Shown here: piece by piece, positions 26,529 through 36,252 of the stretch
Layout of the letters: each line of letters begins with the position of its first letter
How positions within the stretch are numbered: the first letter of the stretch is position 1
Position numbers and translations under genes: made by a program
Assembly (NCBI GenBank): GCA_028713675.1
Contig: JAQTNV010000003.1
Location: 58,051-122,050, forward strand
Source of the DNA: a bacterium
GTDB lineage: Bacteria > Desulfobacterota > JAPLJL01
Direction of reading: 5' to 3'
Length of the DNA stretch: 64,000 bases
The notes under the pieces: model-generated
What the model saw: only the letters and a program-made list of their open reading frames with translations
Databases searched by the model: none
What the model was told of the DNA's origin: nothing

Positions 26529-27593
26529 ATGGGCTGGCCGGAAGAAAGAATAAACCGGGCTTTCCGGGTGGCGCAGGCGCGCAAGCTGGACGCCCTGCTT
26601 TTTTTCAGCCCGGAGTTTATAAACTATTTTTCCGGTTTCCGGGGCGAAGGCATCCTCGCGCTCGGGTCCGGGAAGGGATTCCTGGTTTCCGACGGAAGAT
26701 ATCTTACCCAGGCCCGGGAGGAAGCCCCGGAGTTCGAGTTCCGGCTTTCCCGGAGCTGGCTCTCCGGCACGGCGGAGCTGATCGGGGAAAAGGGCTTCGC
26801 GCGGGTGGGTTTTGAGGCCGAGGGAATTCCCTATATCGGTTTCCAGAGGTTAAAAGAACTTTCGCCGGGGTGGGAGCTTTGCCCCCTGGATGAGGAGCTG
26901 AAAAAACTGCGGATGGTGAAGGAACCGGGTGAGATCGAGAGGATCCGCCGGGCCCTCGCGATCGCGGAGCAGGCTTTTGAACAGATCCGTCCCCGGATCC
27001 GCTCCGGGGGCCGGGAGCGGGACATCGCCCTCGAATTCGAATACGCCGCCCGCCGCCTGGGCTCGGAAAACCTTCCCTTTGACCCAATCGTGGCCTCCGG
27101 ACCGCGGTCGGCCCTGCCCCACGCCATTCCTTCCGACCGGCTATTGGGAGAAGAGGAACTGATTATCGTGGATTACGGGGCCCGGGCGGAAGGATACGCC
27201 TCCGACCAGACCCGGACCGCCTGGCTCGGCAATGGCCGGGGCGGGCGGGAGGAAATCCGTATTTACCAGGCGGTCCAGGCCGCCCAGCGGGAGGCCATCG
27301 CCGCGGTCCGGCCGGGTGTGCCGGCCCGGGTTGTGGACCGCGCGGCGAGGGGCCGGATAGCCGCGGGGGGCTGGGGGGAATTTTTCCGCCATTCGACCGG
27401 GCACGGGGTCGGCCTGGCGGTGCACGAGGCGCCAACGATTTCAGAGGATTCGGACGTGATCCTGGAGCCGGGGATGGTTTTTACCATTGAACCGGGTATA
27501 TATATACCAGAACTGGGCGGGGTCAGGATTGAGGATATGGTCCTGGTTACCGCGGAAGGGGCGGAGGTACTTACCTCAATCCGCTCAGACTGA
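26529..27593 (+). CDS. M24-family Xaa-Pro aminopeptidase
   Basis: Cytoplasmic metallopeptidase that removes N-terminal residues next to proline. 354 residues: an N-terminal creatinase-like domain (1-125) and the pita-bread catalytic domain. All five metal ligands can be placed: D215 and D226 (VDYGARAEGYASD), H292 (HSTGHGVGL), E321 (FTIEPGIYIP) and E335 (VRIEDM). The ATG at 26529 is close to CCGGGG only, a weak ribosome-binding site. The usual efp neighbour is not present. Exact substrate length (dipeptide or longer) cannot be told. Confidence 0.92.
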   Translation: MGWPEERINRAFRVAQARKLDALLFFSPEFINYFSGFRGEGILALGSGKGFLVSDGRYLTQAREEAPEFEFRLSRSWLSGTAELIGEKGFARVGFEAEGIPYIGFQRLKELSPGWELCPLDEELKKLRMVKEPGEIERIRRALAIAEQAFEQIRPRIRSGGRERDIALEFEYAARRLGSENLPFDPIVASGPRSALPHAIPSDRLLGEEELIIVDYGARAEGYASDQTRTAWLGNGRGGREEIRIYQAVQAAQREAIAAVRPGVPARVVDRAARGRIAAGGWGEFFRHSTGHGVGLAVHEAPTISEDSDVILEPGMVFTIEPGIYIPELGGVRIEDMVLVTAEGAEVLTSIRSD

Positions 27594-27645
27594 TAAAATA
27601 ATAAATTGGCACTGGACTGAAAGTAATAAGCTGATTTAGGGAAAA

Positions 27646-30270
27646 ATGGCGATCGATAAAAACAAGATTCTTCAGAACGCCCAGAAGCTGATTCAAAAAC
27701 AGCAATGGGACAAGGCGCTGAAGGAATACAAGATCCTGGCGGAGGCCTTTCCCGGCGACCACGCCGTCCGGCTCAAGATCGGGGAGCTTTATTCCAAGCT
27801 GGGGCAGACAGACGCCGCGATCGAGGAACTCGTCCGGGTGGCCGAGAGCTACACCAAGACCGGGTTTTATTCCCGGGCGGTGGCGGTTTACAAGCAGGCC
27901 CTGAAGATGGACGAGTCCCGGGCCGACCTTTTCGTCAGCCTGGGAGACCTTTACCAGAAACTCCAGCTGACCCGCGAGGCGACCAGCCAGTTCCGGATCG
28001 CGGTCAACCACTTCGAAAAAGAGGGCAACAGCAAGGCGGCCCTGGATATCCTGAAGAAGATGGCCGAGATCGAACCGGCCGGACTGGGGACCCGGGCCAA
28101 GATCGCCGAACTCAATTTCAAGTCGGGCCACGAAAAGGAAGCGCGGGATGATTTCAAGAAGATCGCCGATGAGATCCGGAGCGAAGGACGGCAGGAGGAC
28201 CTGGTTCATTTCCTGGAGCGCGTGGTCAGCATCATTCCCGAAAGCAACGCGGAAGTGCTGGAGCTGGCCAAGATTTACGTCAAGCAAAATGAACCGGAAA
28301 AGGCCCTGTCCAGAATCAAGATCCTGATCGAGGGCGGACGCCGGGGCGAAGAGGTCCTGGCCACTTTGGCCGAGGCTTACCGGCTCCAGGGGAAGATGGA
28401 CCGGGTCAAATCCGTCTACAAGGAAATGCTGCGGCTCTTCAAGGACGAGGGCAATCAGCAGAAATTACAGGAAACCGCCGAAGCCGTCCTCAAGCTTGAT
28501 CCCAAGGATTTTGAGGCCCAGGAGGTGGTGGGGAAGAAAGCGGCCCCGGCGGGACCGCCGCGGGCGGCGGCTCCCGCCGCTCCCAAACCCGCTCCGCCTG
28601 CCCAGCCGCGGATCGCGCCCGTGACTCCGGCCGCCCCCAGCGCGGCCCGGAAGGCCCCCGCCCAGTCCGAAGCCGGGGCCGCCAGCCGTTATCTGACTGA
28701 AGCGGACATTTTTCTCAAATACGGCCTGAAGGATAAAGCCGTGGATTCCCTCCAGCAGGTGCTGAAGCGCGATCCCGGCAATGAATTGATCCGGAAGAAA
28801 CTGACCGAAATCCTGGGGGAAGCGCCCGCGGCGGGCCAACCGGCAGCCGCCGTTCCCGAGCCGCCCCGGGCCCCGGCCCCTCCCGCGCCCGCAAAAATCC
28901 CGGAAAAAGTCGAACCCGAGATCAGGCCGACCATCGATTTCCGTCTGCCTTCCGAGGAAGCGGTTCCGCCCCCGCCACCTGCGGCGGCCCCCGCCGGGCC
29001 GAAACCTGGAATTTCCGATGGAATGGAGATTGAATTTCCATCGGAAGGATTCATCAAGGGTCCGGAGGTGGAACTCCCGGCGCCGGAGGCGAAAGCCCCG
29101 GCCGCGGAAGCTCCGGCCGCCGCCATAGAGGAAGAGGTTGATTTTGACTCGGAGGAAAAACCCACGGAGCCCGCTCCGGCCCCCGAGATTTCCCTGACCC
29201 TCCCTGACCTGACCACCCCGACCCTCGACATCGGGGACAAAATCGGCGAAATCACCGCTCCCGCCGAACCGGAGGAGGAGACCGGCGGGGCCGCCGAAGT
29301 GGATGAAGAGCTGGATGAAGCCGAGTTTTACCTCCAGCAGGGTTTGCAGGACGAGGCGGTCAAAATTTACCAGCGCGTTCTGAAAATCAGGCCGGATGAA
29401 AAACGCGCCCTGGCCCGCCTCCAGGAGATTAAAAGCGGCGGGCCGGTTTCCGCTCCGGCCGAACCGGCATCAGCGCCGGATCTGCCTGACCAGCCGGACT
29501 CGTCAGGCTTGGCCCCCGAGGCGGCGGCCGCCCCCGCTTCTCCCGAAGAAGTTTTGAAAACCCAGGGCGATTCCTTTTTTACCGCGGAGCCGGCGGAAAG
29601 CCAGGAGGAAGGGTTCGACCTGGCCCACGAGTTGGAGGAAGAACTCGAGACCGAGGTGCCGGAACCGGCCGCGGCCGAGGACGGTCCCAGCTTCGACGAT
29701 ATTTTCAGCGAGTTCAAGAAGGGGGTGGAAAGGGAGATCAGCCTGGACGACACCCAGGCCCATTACGATCTCGGGATCGCCTACAAGGAGATGGGGCTTC
29801 TGGATGACGCCATCCAGGAACTGATGGTGGCCAAGTCCGATCCGGACAAGGAAGCCGACTGCTATAACCTCATCGGGATCATCTATTCCCAGAAGGGGAT
29901 GCAGGAAAAAGCCATCGAATTTTATATCAAGGGACTCCGGTCCCCCTCGATTTCGAAAACCGGGGCGATCGAATTGTCCTACGAACTGGGGGTGGCTTAC
30001 CAGGCCATCGGGAAGGCGCCGGAAGCCACGAAGGTTTTCGAACGGATCGCCCGCAATGACCCGGATTTCCGGGATGTCCAGGAGCGGCTGGCGGAGCTGA
30101 AGGGCGGAGCGCCCGCCGCGGCCGCGGCGGAAGAGGCGGCCCCGGAGGCTGAGGTTCCGGAAGCCGCACCGGTACCGGACGATGGAGCCGGCGACCGGGA
30201 ACGGGCGGAAGCGGAGCGCAGCGGAAAGGCCAAGGAGAAGGTTCGACAAAAAAAGATAAGTTTCGTATAA
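27646..30270 (+). CDS. Large TPR scaffold protein
   Basis: 874 residues, no signal peptide. Many TPR motifs fill residues 1-290 (AQKLIQKQQWDKALKEYKIL, LGDLYQKLQLTREATSQF, LAKIYVKQNEPEKALSRIKIL), two more lie near 340-390 and 555-590, and a C-terminal set near 700-830 (YDLGIAYKEMGLLDDAIQEL). These are joined by Ala/Pro/Glu-rich linkers. A remnant of the SDQSD-type nonamer occurs at about 29480 (LPDQPDSSG). The same TPR pairs recur, so it probably holds several partners. It lies between the M24 peptidase gene and the ExeA-like ATPase gene. Proteins of this layout are common in deltaproteobacteria; no assigned role is known to me. Confidence 0.82.
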   Translation: MAIDKNKILQNAQKLIQKQQWDKALKEYKILAEAFPGDHAVRLKIGELYSKLGQTDAAIEELVRVAESYTKTGFYSRAVAVYKQALKMDESRADLFVSLGDLYQKLQLTREATSQFRIAVNHFEKEGNSKAALDILKKMAEIEPAGLGTRAKIAELNFKSGHEKEARDDFKKIADEIRSEGRQEDLVHFLERVVSIIPESNAEVLELAKIYVKQNEPEKALSRIKILIEGGRRGEEVLATLAEAYRLQGKMDRVKSVYKEMLRLFKDEGNQQKLQETAEAVLKLDPKDFEAQEVVGKKAAPAGPPRAAAPAAPKPAPPAQPRIAPVTPAAPSAARKAPAQSEAGAASRYLTEADIFLKYGLKDKAVDSLQQVLKRDPGNELIRKKLTEILGEAPAAGQPAAAVPEPPRAPAPPAPAKIPEKVEPEIRPTIDFRLPSEEAVPPPPPAAAPAGPKPGISDGMEIEFPSEGFIKGPEVELPAPEAKAPAAEAPAAAIEEEVDFDSEEKPTEPAPAPEISLTLPDLTTPTLDIGDKIGEITAPAEPEEETGGAAEVDEELDEAEFYLQQGLQDEAVKIYQRVLKIRPDEKRALARLQEIKSGGPVSAPAEPASAPDLPDQPDSSGLAPEAAAAPASPEEVLKTQGDSFFTAEPAESQEEGFDLAHELEEELETEVPEPAAAEDGPSFDDIFSEFKKGVEREISLDDTQAHYDLGIAYKEMGLLDDAIQELMVAKSDPDKEADCYNLIGIIYSQKGMQEKAIEFYIKGLRSPSISKTGAIELSYELGVAYQAIGKAPEATKVFERIARNDPDFRDVQERLAELKGGAPAAAAAEEAAPEAEVPEAAPVPDDGAGDRERAEAERSGKAKEKVRQKKISFV

Positions 30271-30325
30271 TCTTCCCGGTCCGGCTGAAGAACCGGCCGG
30301 CGAGTCCTAGCAGCCAGGGGGTATC

Positions 30326-31654
30326 ATGGATTACCTAGAATTTTTCGGATTGAATAAAGAACCGTTCTCGAACGCCCCGGACGTGCGCTTTTATTACAAC
30401 AGCGCGCAACATCAGAAAGCCATGCTCCGTCTCCAATACGCGGTGGATTCCATGAAGGGATTCGCGATTCTCATCGGCGATATCGGCACCGGGAAAACCA
30501 CCCTGGCCCGGATGATGCTGGACGCCCTGCCCGAGGAAGCCTATGAGTCCGCGCTCCTGGTGATTATCCATTCCGGGATCACCGCGGACTGGCTCCTGAA
30601 AAAAATCGCGCTGCAGCTGGGGGTGGAGGATCCCTCCGACGAAAAGCTCAAGGTCTTGAACCAGATTTACGGCCGCCTGATGGAACTCGACCAGCAGGGG
30701 AAAAAGGCCGTGGTCCTGGTGGACGAGGCCCAGATGCTGAAATCCCGCGAGCTGATGGAGGAATTCCGGGGCCTTTCCAACCTGGAGGTTCCGGGGCGCA
30801 AGCTGATCACCTTTGTCTTCTTCGGACTCCCGGAAATCGAGGAAAATCTCAAGCTGGATCCGCCCCTCCTGCAGCGGGTGGCCTTGAAATACCGGCTCGA
30901 GCCCCTGAACGAGGATTCCACCGACGCCTATATCCGCCACCGCCTGCGGATTTCCGGGAGCAACGACTGTTTCTTCACCCCGGAGGCGATCAGCGCCGTT
31001 CATATCTTTTCCCGGGGAATCCCGCGGATGATCAACACGATTTCCGACAACGCCCTGTTTGAAGCCTACCTGATGAAGGACCGGACGGTGAACCAGGAAG
31101 TGATCGAAAACGTGGCCCGGGACCTGGGGCTCTTTGAAGTGGAAAAAGCCAAGGGTCCGGAGGATCGTTCCCGGGCCGCGGCTCCCAAGCCGCAAGCCCC
31201 GGCCGAAGAAGTGCCGACAGAGGAAGCCCCGGAAGAAATCCAGACCCTGACGGAAGAGGAAGCGCCGGCCCCGGTAGAAGAAGCCCCGGCCGAAAACACG
31301 GCGGTGCCGGAAGAAAAAGCCGAGGTCGAGGACCTGATCCGGGAACTGGAGGCGGAATCCAAGGGGGCCCAGCAGGAAACGGAGGAGGTCCCGGAACCCA
31401 AGCCCCAGCCCCGGCTGAAGGAAGTCGCTCCACCGCCGGCCGCGAAGGAACCCACCGTCCGGGAAAAAGCTCCGATCCCGAGCAGGACACCTGCTCCTCC
31501 GAAGGCGGCGCCGGCTCCCCCGGCGGCGCAGGCCAAACCGGCCGCTCCCGAGGCCAAGAAACCGGAACCGAAGAAGCCGGAGCCCAAAAAGAAGGAAGAA
31601 CCAGAGGTCATTGACGATATCGACAAGCTTCTGGAAAGTCTGGAAAATAAGTAA
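30326..31654 (+). CDS. ExeA/GspA-like AAA ATPase
   Basis: 442 residues. The first 270 form an AAA ATPase of the ExeA type: MDYLEFFGLNKEPFSNAPD at the start, Walker A GDIGTGKTTLA (49-59), Walker B VVLVDEAQML and sensor-like FFGLPEIEENL. In ExeA this domain drives assembly of a secretin through the cell wall. Here the peptidoglycan-binding domain is missing; residues 280-425 are an Ala/Pro/Glu/Lys-rich linker ending in a short acidic helix. No clear membrane helix is seen. It follows the TPR gene by 55 bases. A role with PilQ or polysaccharide export is possible but not shown. Confidence 0.88.
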   Translation: MDYLEFFGLNKEPFSNAPDVRFYYNSAQHQKAMLRLQYAVDSMKGFAILIGDIGTGKTTLARMMLDALPEEAYESALLVIIHSGITADWLLKKIALQLGVEDPSDEKLKVLNQIYGRLMELDQQGKKAVVLVDEAQMLKSRELMEEFRGLSNLEVPGRKLITFVFFGLPEIEENLKLDPPLLQRVALKYRLEPLNEDSTDAYIRHRLRISGSNDCFFTPEAISAVHIFSRGIPRMINTISDNALFEAYLMKDRTVNQEVIENVARDLGLFEVEKAKGPEDRSRAAAPKPQAPAEEVPTEEAPEEIQTLTEEEAPAPVEEAPAENTAVPEEKAEVEDLIRELEAESKGAQQETEEVPEPKPQPRLKEVAPPPAAKEPTVREKAPIPSRTPAPPKAAPAPPAAQAKPAAPEAKKPEPKKPEPKKKEEPEVIDDIDKLLESLENK

Positions 31655-31680
31655 ACCAGAGGCACCTAGACAGGATTTAA

Positions 31681-31755
<75 letters not shown>

Positions 31756-31844
31756 TTTTTTTGTTCTTTCGAAAAAATTTTGGCAGATGTTATTTTCAGG
31801 TCTATGGATAAGCCTTCGCTCCCAAAACAATTATCTTTTTCCCG

Positions 31845-32215
31845 AAAACGCCGGCGACCGACTCCTTCGCCTTTGCTCAGGACAAGCCGCGGGGGCTGAG
31901 GCCGTCAGCATGCGAATGTCATTCTGAACCGAAGGCGAAGAATCTAAACCAGGGAAAATCAGGGTTTTGGTTCGCTTCGGTTTACCCATAGACATGTTTG
32001 CTCGTAAATTTTTTTCGAAAGAATCCAATTTTTTCCGCAAGTATTTTCTTCCCCTCCTCACGTTTCAGGATTTTTGCTTTTAGCATTAACCCGAAAATTG
32101 CATTAGAACGGCAATTTTCGTCTGCAAGACCGCCGATGAAATTATTGGCGGGGTAAACCCCGCCCCGCTCAAGCGGAGGCGGCCCCTTGGGTAAATTCCT
32201 CATCCTGAGGAATTT
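31845..32215. repeat. Intergenic region with dispersed palindromic repeats
   Basis: Between the tRNA and tamB no gene is supported. 31847-31885 resembles the widespread CTTTGCTCAGGACAAGC repeat, 31916-31948 the GTCATTCTGA...GAAGAATCT repeat, 32145-32165 holds a GGCGGGGTAAACCCCGCC palindrome and 32200-32215 holds CTCATCCTGAGGAATTT. These are common mobile or REP-like intergenic sequences. A promoter for tamB must lie here but I cannot place it. Confidence 0.6.
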
Positions 32216-32232
32216 GGGTTAAAATTCAAAGA

Positions 32233-35200
32233 ATGACGATGCCGGGGAAGAACATAAAAATCGGATCCAAAGCCAGATTTATCGGCTGGATGATTCTGGC
32301 GGTGATGGTGATTCTCGCCCTGGTATATTTGTATTACACCCCCCTCAAGGTTCCCGTCCGCCTGGCCCGGCTGGGAGAGACACTGATTAAACGGACCCTG
32401 GGCACGCAGGTGGTTTTCAAACAGGTCCGGATCAGTCTTTTCCATCCCCGGGTCATCATTCAAGGCCTGGAAATTCCGGAGATCCGGATCAGTTCCCTTC
32501 CGGCCCGGGGCTGGCTGGAAGTGGAAGAGGCGATTTTCGAACCCGATCCCCTGCAGATTTTCGGAGGCAAATTAAGTTTCGGCCGGGTTACCCTGACCGC
32601 CCCCCAGCTCTGGCTGAAAGTGGAGGGAGCGGCCCCCGCCGGCCGCGAAAAGATAGATTGGGGCAAAATCCGGATTCCCCGGCAATCCTGGGTCGGGCGG
32701 GTTCTGATTAAAGCGGGGAGAATCCAGATTTCCTGGCCGGAAAAGGAATTTTTCCTGCAGACCGACGCCCTGGATCTCGATCTTTCCTTCCCGGGACTCT
32801 CGCGGAACGGCCGGATCTTGCTCTCCGACCGGGGAGGGAAAATCGAGCTTTTCGGGAAGACTTCCTCTCTGGACGCCTTCGACCTGACGGCGGGTTTTTC
32901 CCGAAACAGCATCCGGCTGGAAAAAATTTCCCTGGCCACCGGCCTGGGCGAACTGACCGGTTCCGGGAAATGGAACAATGGCAGCGGGTCGGTCCTGGCC
33001 GAAGGTGATTTCCAGGGCCGGATCCCGGCCGAGCTTTTCCGCGGGGACAGTCAGCGGAACGATCTCGGCGGTTATCTCGCTTTCCAGGGGCGGGGGAAGT
33101 GGGAAGGGGAGAAGTGGCGGATCAATTCCTCTTTCCCCGGTTCCCGCCTGGAATGGTCCGGCCTGGGCCTGCTTTTCCGGGGCGGGGAAGTCGAGGTCCA
33201 GCCGGGAAATATCACATTTTCCAATCTGCGCCTGGGGATCTACCCTGTCGAGGTTTCTCCGGCGGCCTCGGGCCGGCCCCCGGAGGAAAGGATTCCCCTG
33301 GGCGAACTGGGGGTCAGCGGCAGTTTTCAAATCGAGGATCCCCATGTTTTTTCCGGTGCGTTGAAGCTTTCGGACTTGAACGTTTCCGAAATCGTCGCCT
33401 CCTTTCCGGGGCGGAAAACGGAAGCCGCGAGACATTATCTGGATAATATCGGGGCGGTCCAGGGTGATTTCCGGGTTCACGGTTCCTTTCCGGACGGGAT
33501 AATCCGGCTGGACTCGATTTCCCTCCAGGGGGACAACGACCTGAACATTCTTTCGGGAGTGAAAGGCTGGGAACTGGTCAGCCTCCAATCCGGATTTTCC
33601 TGGAAAGGCCAGGTTTTCAACCTGGAAAAAATCACCATTGTATCTTCCTCAACCAGGATCGAAGGCCGCGGCTCACTCACCGCCCGGGGAGAAACCGGCC
33701 TGGAATTAACGGCGGATCCCTTTGATCTTTCCGGGCTCGGTAATCTGCTGGGGTGGGAAATGGCGGGGACCGGACAGGTGAAGGGACAACTCACCGGGAC
33801 CCTTTCGGAACCGGTTTTTTCCGGCCAGGTCCAGCTGGCCCAGGTTAGGGTGGGTGGCGCCCGGCTCGGCACGGTCAGCGGCGAGCTGTCCTGGAATAAA
33901 GCGGAAGGCTTGAACGCCACGCGCCTCGAGGTCCGGCCGCCGGGCCCGGGCGGGGAAGTGATCCTGGTCGGAAGGCTGGGCCCGGAGGCTTGCAACCTTT
34001 CCCTTTGGGGCGACCGGGTGGACCTGGGAGAGGTTTTCCCGGGGGAAAAAGAGATTACCGGGCTGGCCTCGGGGAAGGTTTTTTTATCCGGAAAACTGAC
34101 GGAGCTTTCCGGCGGGGGCAGGATCAAGATCCAGGAAGGGACCGGCCTGATTGCCGGGACCAAGGTCGGTTTTGAAGCGCTGGAGGCCTCCTTCACGGTG
34201 GAAAAAGGGGATGTGATCCTGGAGGACCTGACCATTTCCCAGGGGGGAGGTCGGGTCAGCGTCACGGGACGGTTCAATTCGCGCCGGCAGGACGTGGATC
34301 TGGCGATCAAAGGCCAGGCGCTTGATCCCGAGCGTTTTCCCTTCTGGTTTAAACAGTTGAAAAATTGGGGTATCTCCGCCGCGGGACCGCTCGAGATCCA
34401 GGGCCGGATCAAGGGGCTGGTCGGGGCCGAGCCGGACCTGCAGGGGGAGGTAGGATTTAAGGTCCGGCAGGTTTTCCTGGGCAGAGCCGAGGGGGAGGAA
34501 CTGACCCTGGATTTTCTTTTCCGGGGCCGGGAGGTGGAATGGCGGGGACAGATCCCGGGGCTAGCCAGCCGGGGCATGGTGGTGCTCGGGGAAGGATTCC
34601 CCCTGAACGGAACCCTGGAATTCTCCGGGCTGGACCTGGGCCCGTGGCTTTCCCATGCCCTGCAGACGGATGGGATGAAGGGAAAAATCCAAGGCACGGT
34701 TTCCCTCTCGACCCGGCTTTCCGGTCCGGGGGGCCTGACCGTAGCCGCGGAAATTTCCTCCCTGAGCATCGGCAGGGCGGGTTATTATCTCGAGAACCGG
34801 GAGCCGATCCGGATTTCCCGCGGGGTGTCCGGCTGGGAGCTCAGCGGGCTTAATTTTGCCGCGGTTTCCGCCGTGCAGAAGGGTGAGGCGGGGAACACCG
34901 GCAGCCTGACCGTGCGTCAGCGGGGGGAGAACCTGGAAATCGCCGGGGACCTGGATCTTTATTGGATCGTGCCTTTCTGGTCCGGCTTGAAAAGCGGTTC
35001 CGGCCCGGTGACCTTTCAGATGAAAATAGGGAAAGCGGGCTGGGGCGGGCAGGCCGACCTGAAAAAAGCCACGATCCTGCTTTCCTATTTCCCGCAAAAA
35101 ATCGATGAGGTCAGCGGCGCTCTTACCTTCAATCAGGATGAATTCAAATGGGAAAACCTGGCCGGGAAACTGGGCGGGGGAAACTTTGAATCAGCCGGGA

Positions 35201-36234
35201 GCGTTTTTCTTTCCAGCCCGGTTTTGCTGGATTTAAGTTTCCGGCTCCGCGGGGTCCGGTTGGAAACGGTCTCCTGGCTGCCGATGCAGGTGCTCGGCGA
35301 CCTCCGCCTTTCCGGCGAGGCCCGGGCCCTGACCCTTTCCGGGAACGTGGAAGTGGCCCAGGCGGTGGTGACCCGCGAGATTAATTTCAGCCTGATCGCC
35401 CAGCGTTTTCACACCCGGAAATACCAGCCGACCGCGGGGGGGGAGGGCAAGCCGCCGCTTTCCTTCAATATCCATATCCGGTCGGAAAAGGGGATTACCA
35501 TTTCCAACAGCTACGCCGAAGCGAGCCTCGGGGGAGAGGTTGATCTCCGGGGCAATATTTGGAACCCGGAACTCCACGGGTCACTGGAAACGAGTTCCGG
35601 AAAGATATTTTTCCGGGACAATACTTTTACCCTGATCTCGGCCCGGATTGATTTTATTGAATCCGCCCAGGCCGCCAATGGGATTGATCCCCTGATCGAA
35701 GTCTTGGCCCAGATCAACGAGGAAGACATGAGCGTGAAGGGGAAACTGAGCAAGATCACGCTGCAGACCACCGGGCCGCTCTCCGATCTGAAGGTCAGCC
35801 TGAGCTCCGATCCGTCCCGGGATGAAGCGGATATTTTGAGTTTCCTGGCCTATGGGGTCTTCCTCGAGGATCTCAGGGGTAAGGGGGGTGGCCTCACCGC
35901 GATGGAAGCCGGCTCGCTGGTGGTAGGGAAGGCCATTGGACCCTTGGAAGGGAAACTGGCCAAACTGACGCGGATCGATCAGGTCAGGATCGAGCCGGCT
36001 TTTTCCGAGTCAACCAATACCACCTTGCCCCGGCTCCTGATGAAAAAAAAGCTGGGGGAGGATCTGGATCTGATCTACACCACCGAGATCGGGGGCTCGT
36101 TGAACCGGAAATTCACGGCCAATTATCGCCTGACGGATTGGGTTTCCTGGGGGTTAAAGTGGGATAATGAAGAAAGCCAGGACCGTTACGGTAATATCGG
36201 GACGGATTTGAGGGTCAGGATACCCTTTCAATAA
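32233..36234 (+). CDS. tamB: TamB/AsmA-like translocation and assembly protein
   Basis: 1333 residues. One N-terminal membrane anchor (about 17-37: WMILAVMVILALVYLYY) is followed by an AsmA-like start and a very long beta-helical periplasmic groove of repeated short strands. The last 350 residues are the TamB C-terminal domain (LHGSLETSSGKIFFRDNTFT, DEADILSFLAYGVFLEDLRG) ending in a barrel-like strand with terminal Phe-Gln. TamB proteins span the periplasm and help insert outer-membrane proteins or move lipids. The Omp85 gene starts 18 bases after the stop, as in tamAB operons. ATG at 32233 or 32239. Confidence 0.92.
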   Translation: MTMPGKNIKIGSKARFIGWMILAVMVILALVYLYYTPLKVPVRLARLGETLIKRTLGTQVVFKQVRISLFHPRVIIQGLEIPEIRISSLPARGWLEVEEAIFEPDPLQIFGGKLSFGRVTLTAPQLWLKVEGAAPAGREKIDWGKIRIPRQSWVGRVLIKAGRIQISWPEKEFFLQTDALDLDLSFPGLSRNGRILLSDRGGKIELFGKTSSLDAFDLTAGFSRNSIRLEKISLATGLGELTGSGKWNNGSGSVLAEGDFQGRIPAELFRGDSQRNDLGGYLAFQGRGKWEGEKWRINSSFPGSRLEWSGLGLLFRGGEVEVQPGNITFSNLRLGIYPVEVSPAASGRPPEERIPLGELGVSGSFQIEDPHVFSGALKLSDLNVSEIVASFPGRKTEAARHYLDNIGAVQGDFRVHGSFPDGIIRLDSISLQGDNDLNILSGVKGWELVSLQSGFSWKGQVFNLEKITIVSSSTRIEGRGSLTARGETGLELTADPFDLSGLGNLLGWEMAGTGQVKGQLTGTLSEPVFSGQVQLAQVRVGGARLGTVSGELSWNKAEGLNATRLEVRPPGPGGEVILVGRLGPEACNLSLWGDRVDLGEVFPGEKEITGLASGKVFLSGKLTELSGGGRIKIQEGTGLIAGTKVGFEALEASFTVEKGDVILEDLTISQGGGRVSVTGRFNSRRQDVDLAIKGQALDPERFPFWFKQLKNWGISAAGPLEIQGRIKGLVGAEPDLQGEVGFKVRQVFLGRAEGEELTLDFLFRGREVEWRGQIPGLASRGMVVLGEGFPLNGTLEFSGLDLGPWLSHALQTDGMKGKIQGTVSLSTRLSGPGGLTVAAEISSLSIGRAGYYLENREPIRISRGVSGWELSGLNFAAVSAVQKGEAGNTGSLTVRQRGENLEIAGDLDLYWIVPFWSGLKSGSGPVTFQMKIGKAGWGGQADLKKATILLSYFPQKIDEVSGALTFNQDEFKWENLAGKLGGGNFESAGSVFLSSPVLLDLSFRLRGVRLETVSWLPMQVLGDLRLSGEARALTLSGNVEVAQAVVTREINFSLIAQRFHTRKYQPTAGGEGKPPLSFNIHIRSEKGITISNSYAEASLGGEVDLRGNIWNPELHGSLETSSGKIFFRDNTFTLISARIDFIESAQAANGIDPLIEVLAQINEEDMSVKGKLSKITLQTTGPLSDLKVSLSSDPSRDEADILSFLAYGVFLEDLRGKGGGLTAMEAGSLVVGKAIGPLEGKLAKLTRIDQVRIEPAFSESTNTTLPRLLMKKKLGEDLDLIYTTEIGGSLNRKFTANYRLTDWVSWGLKWDNEESQDRYGNIGTDLRVRIPFQ

Positions 36235-36252
36235 GAACCGGATAACCACATT

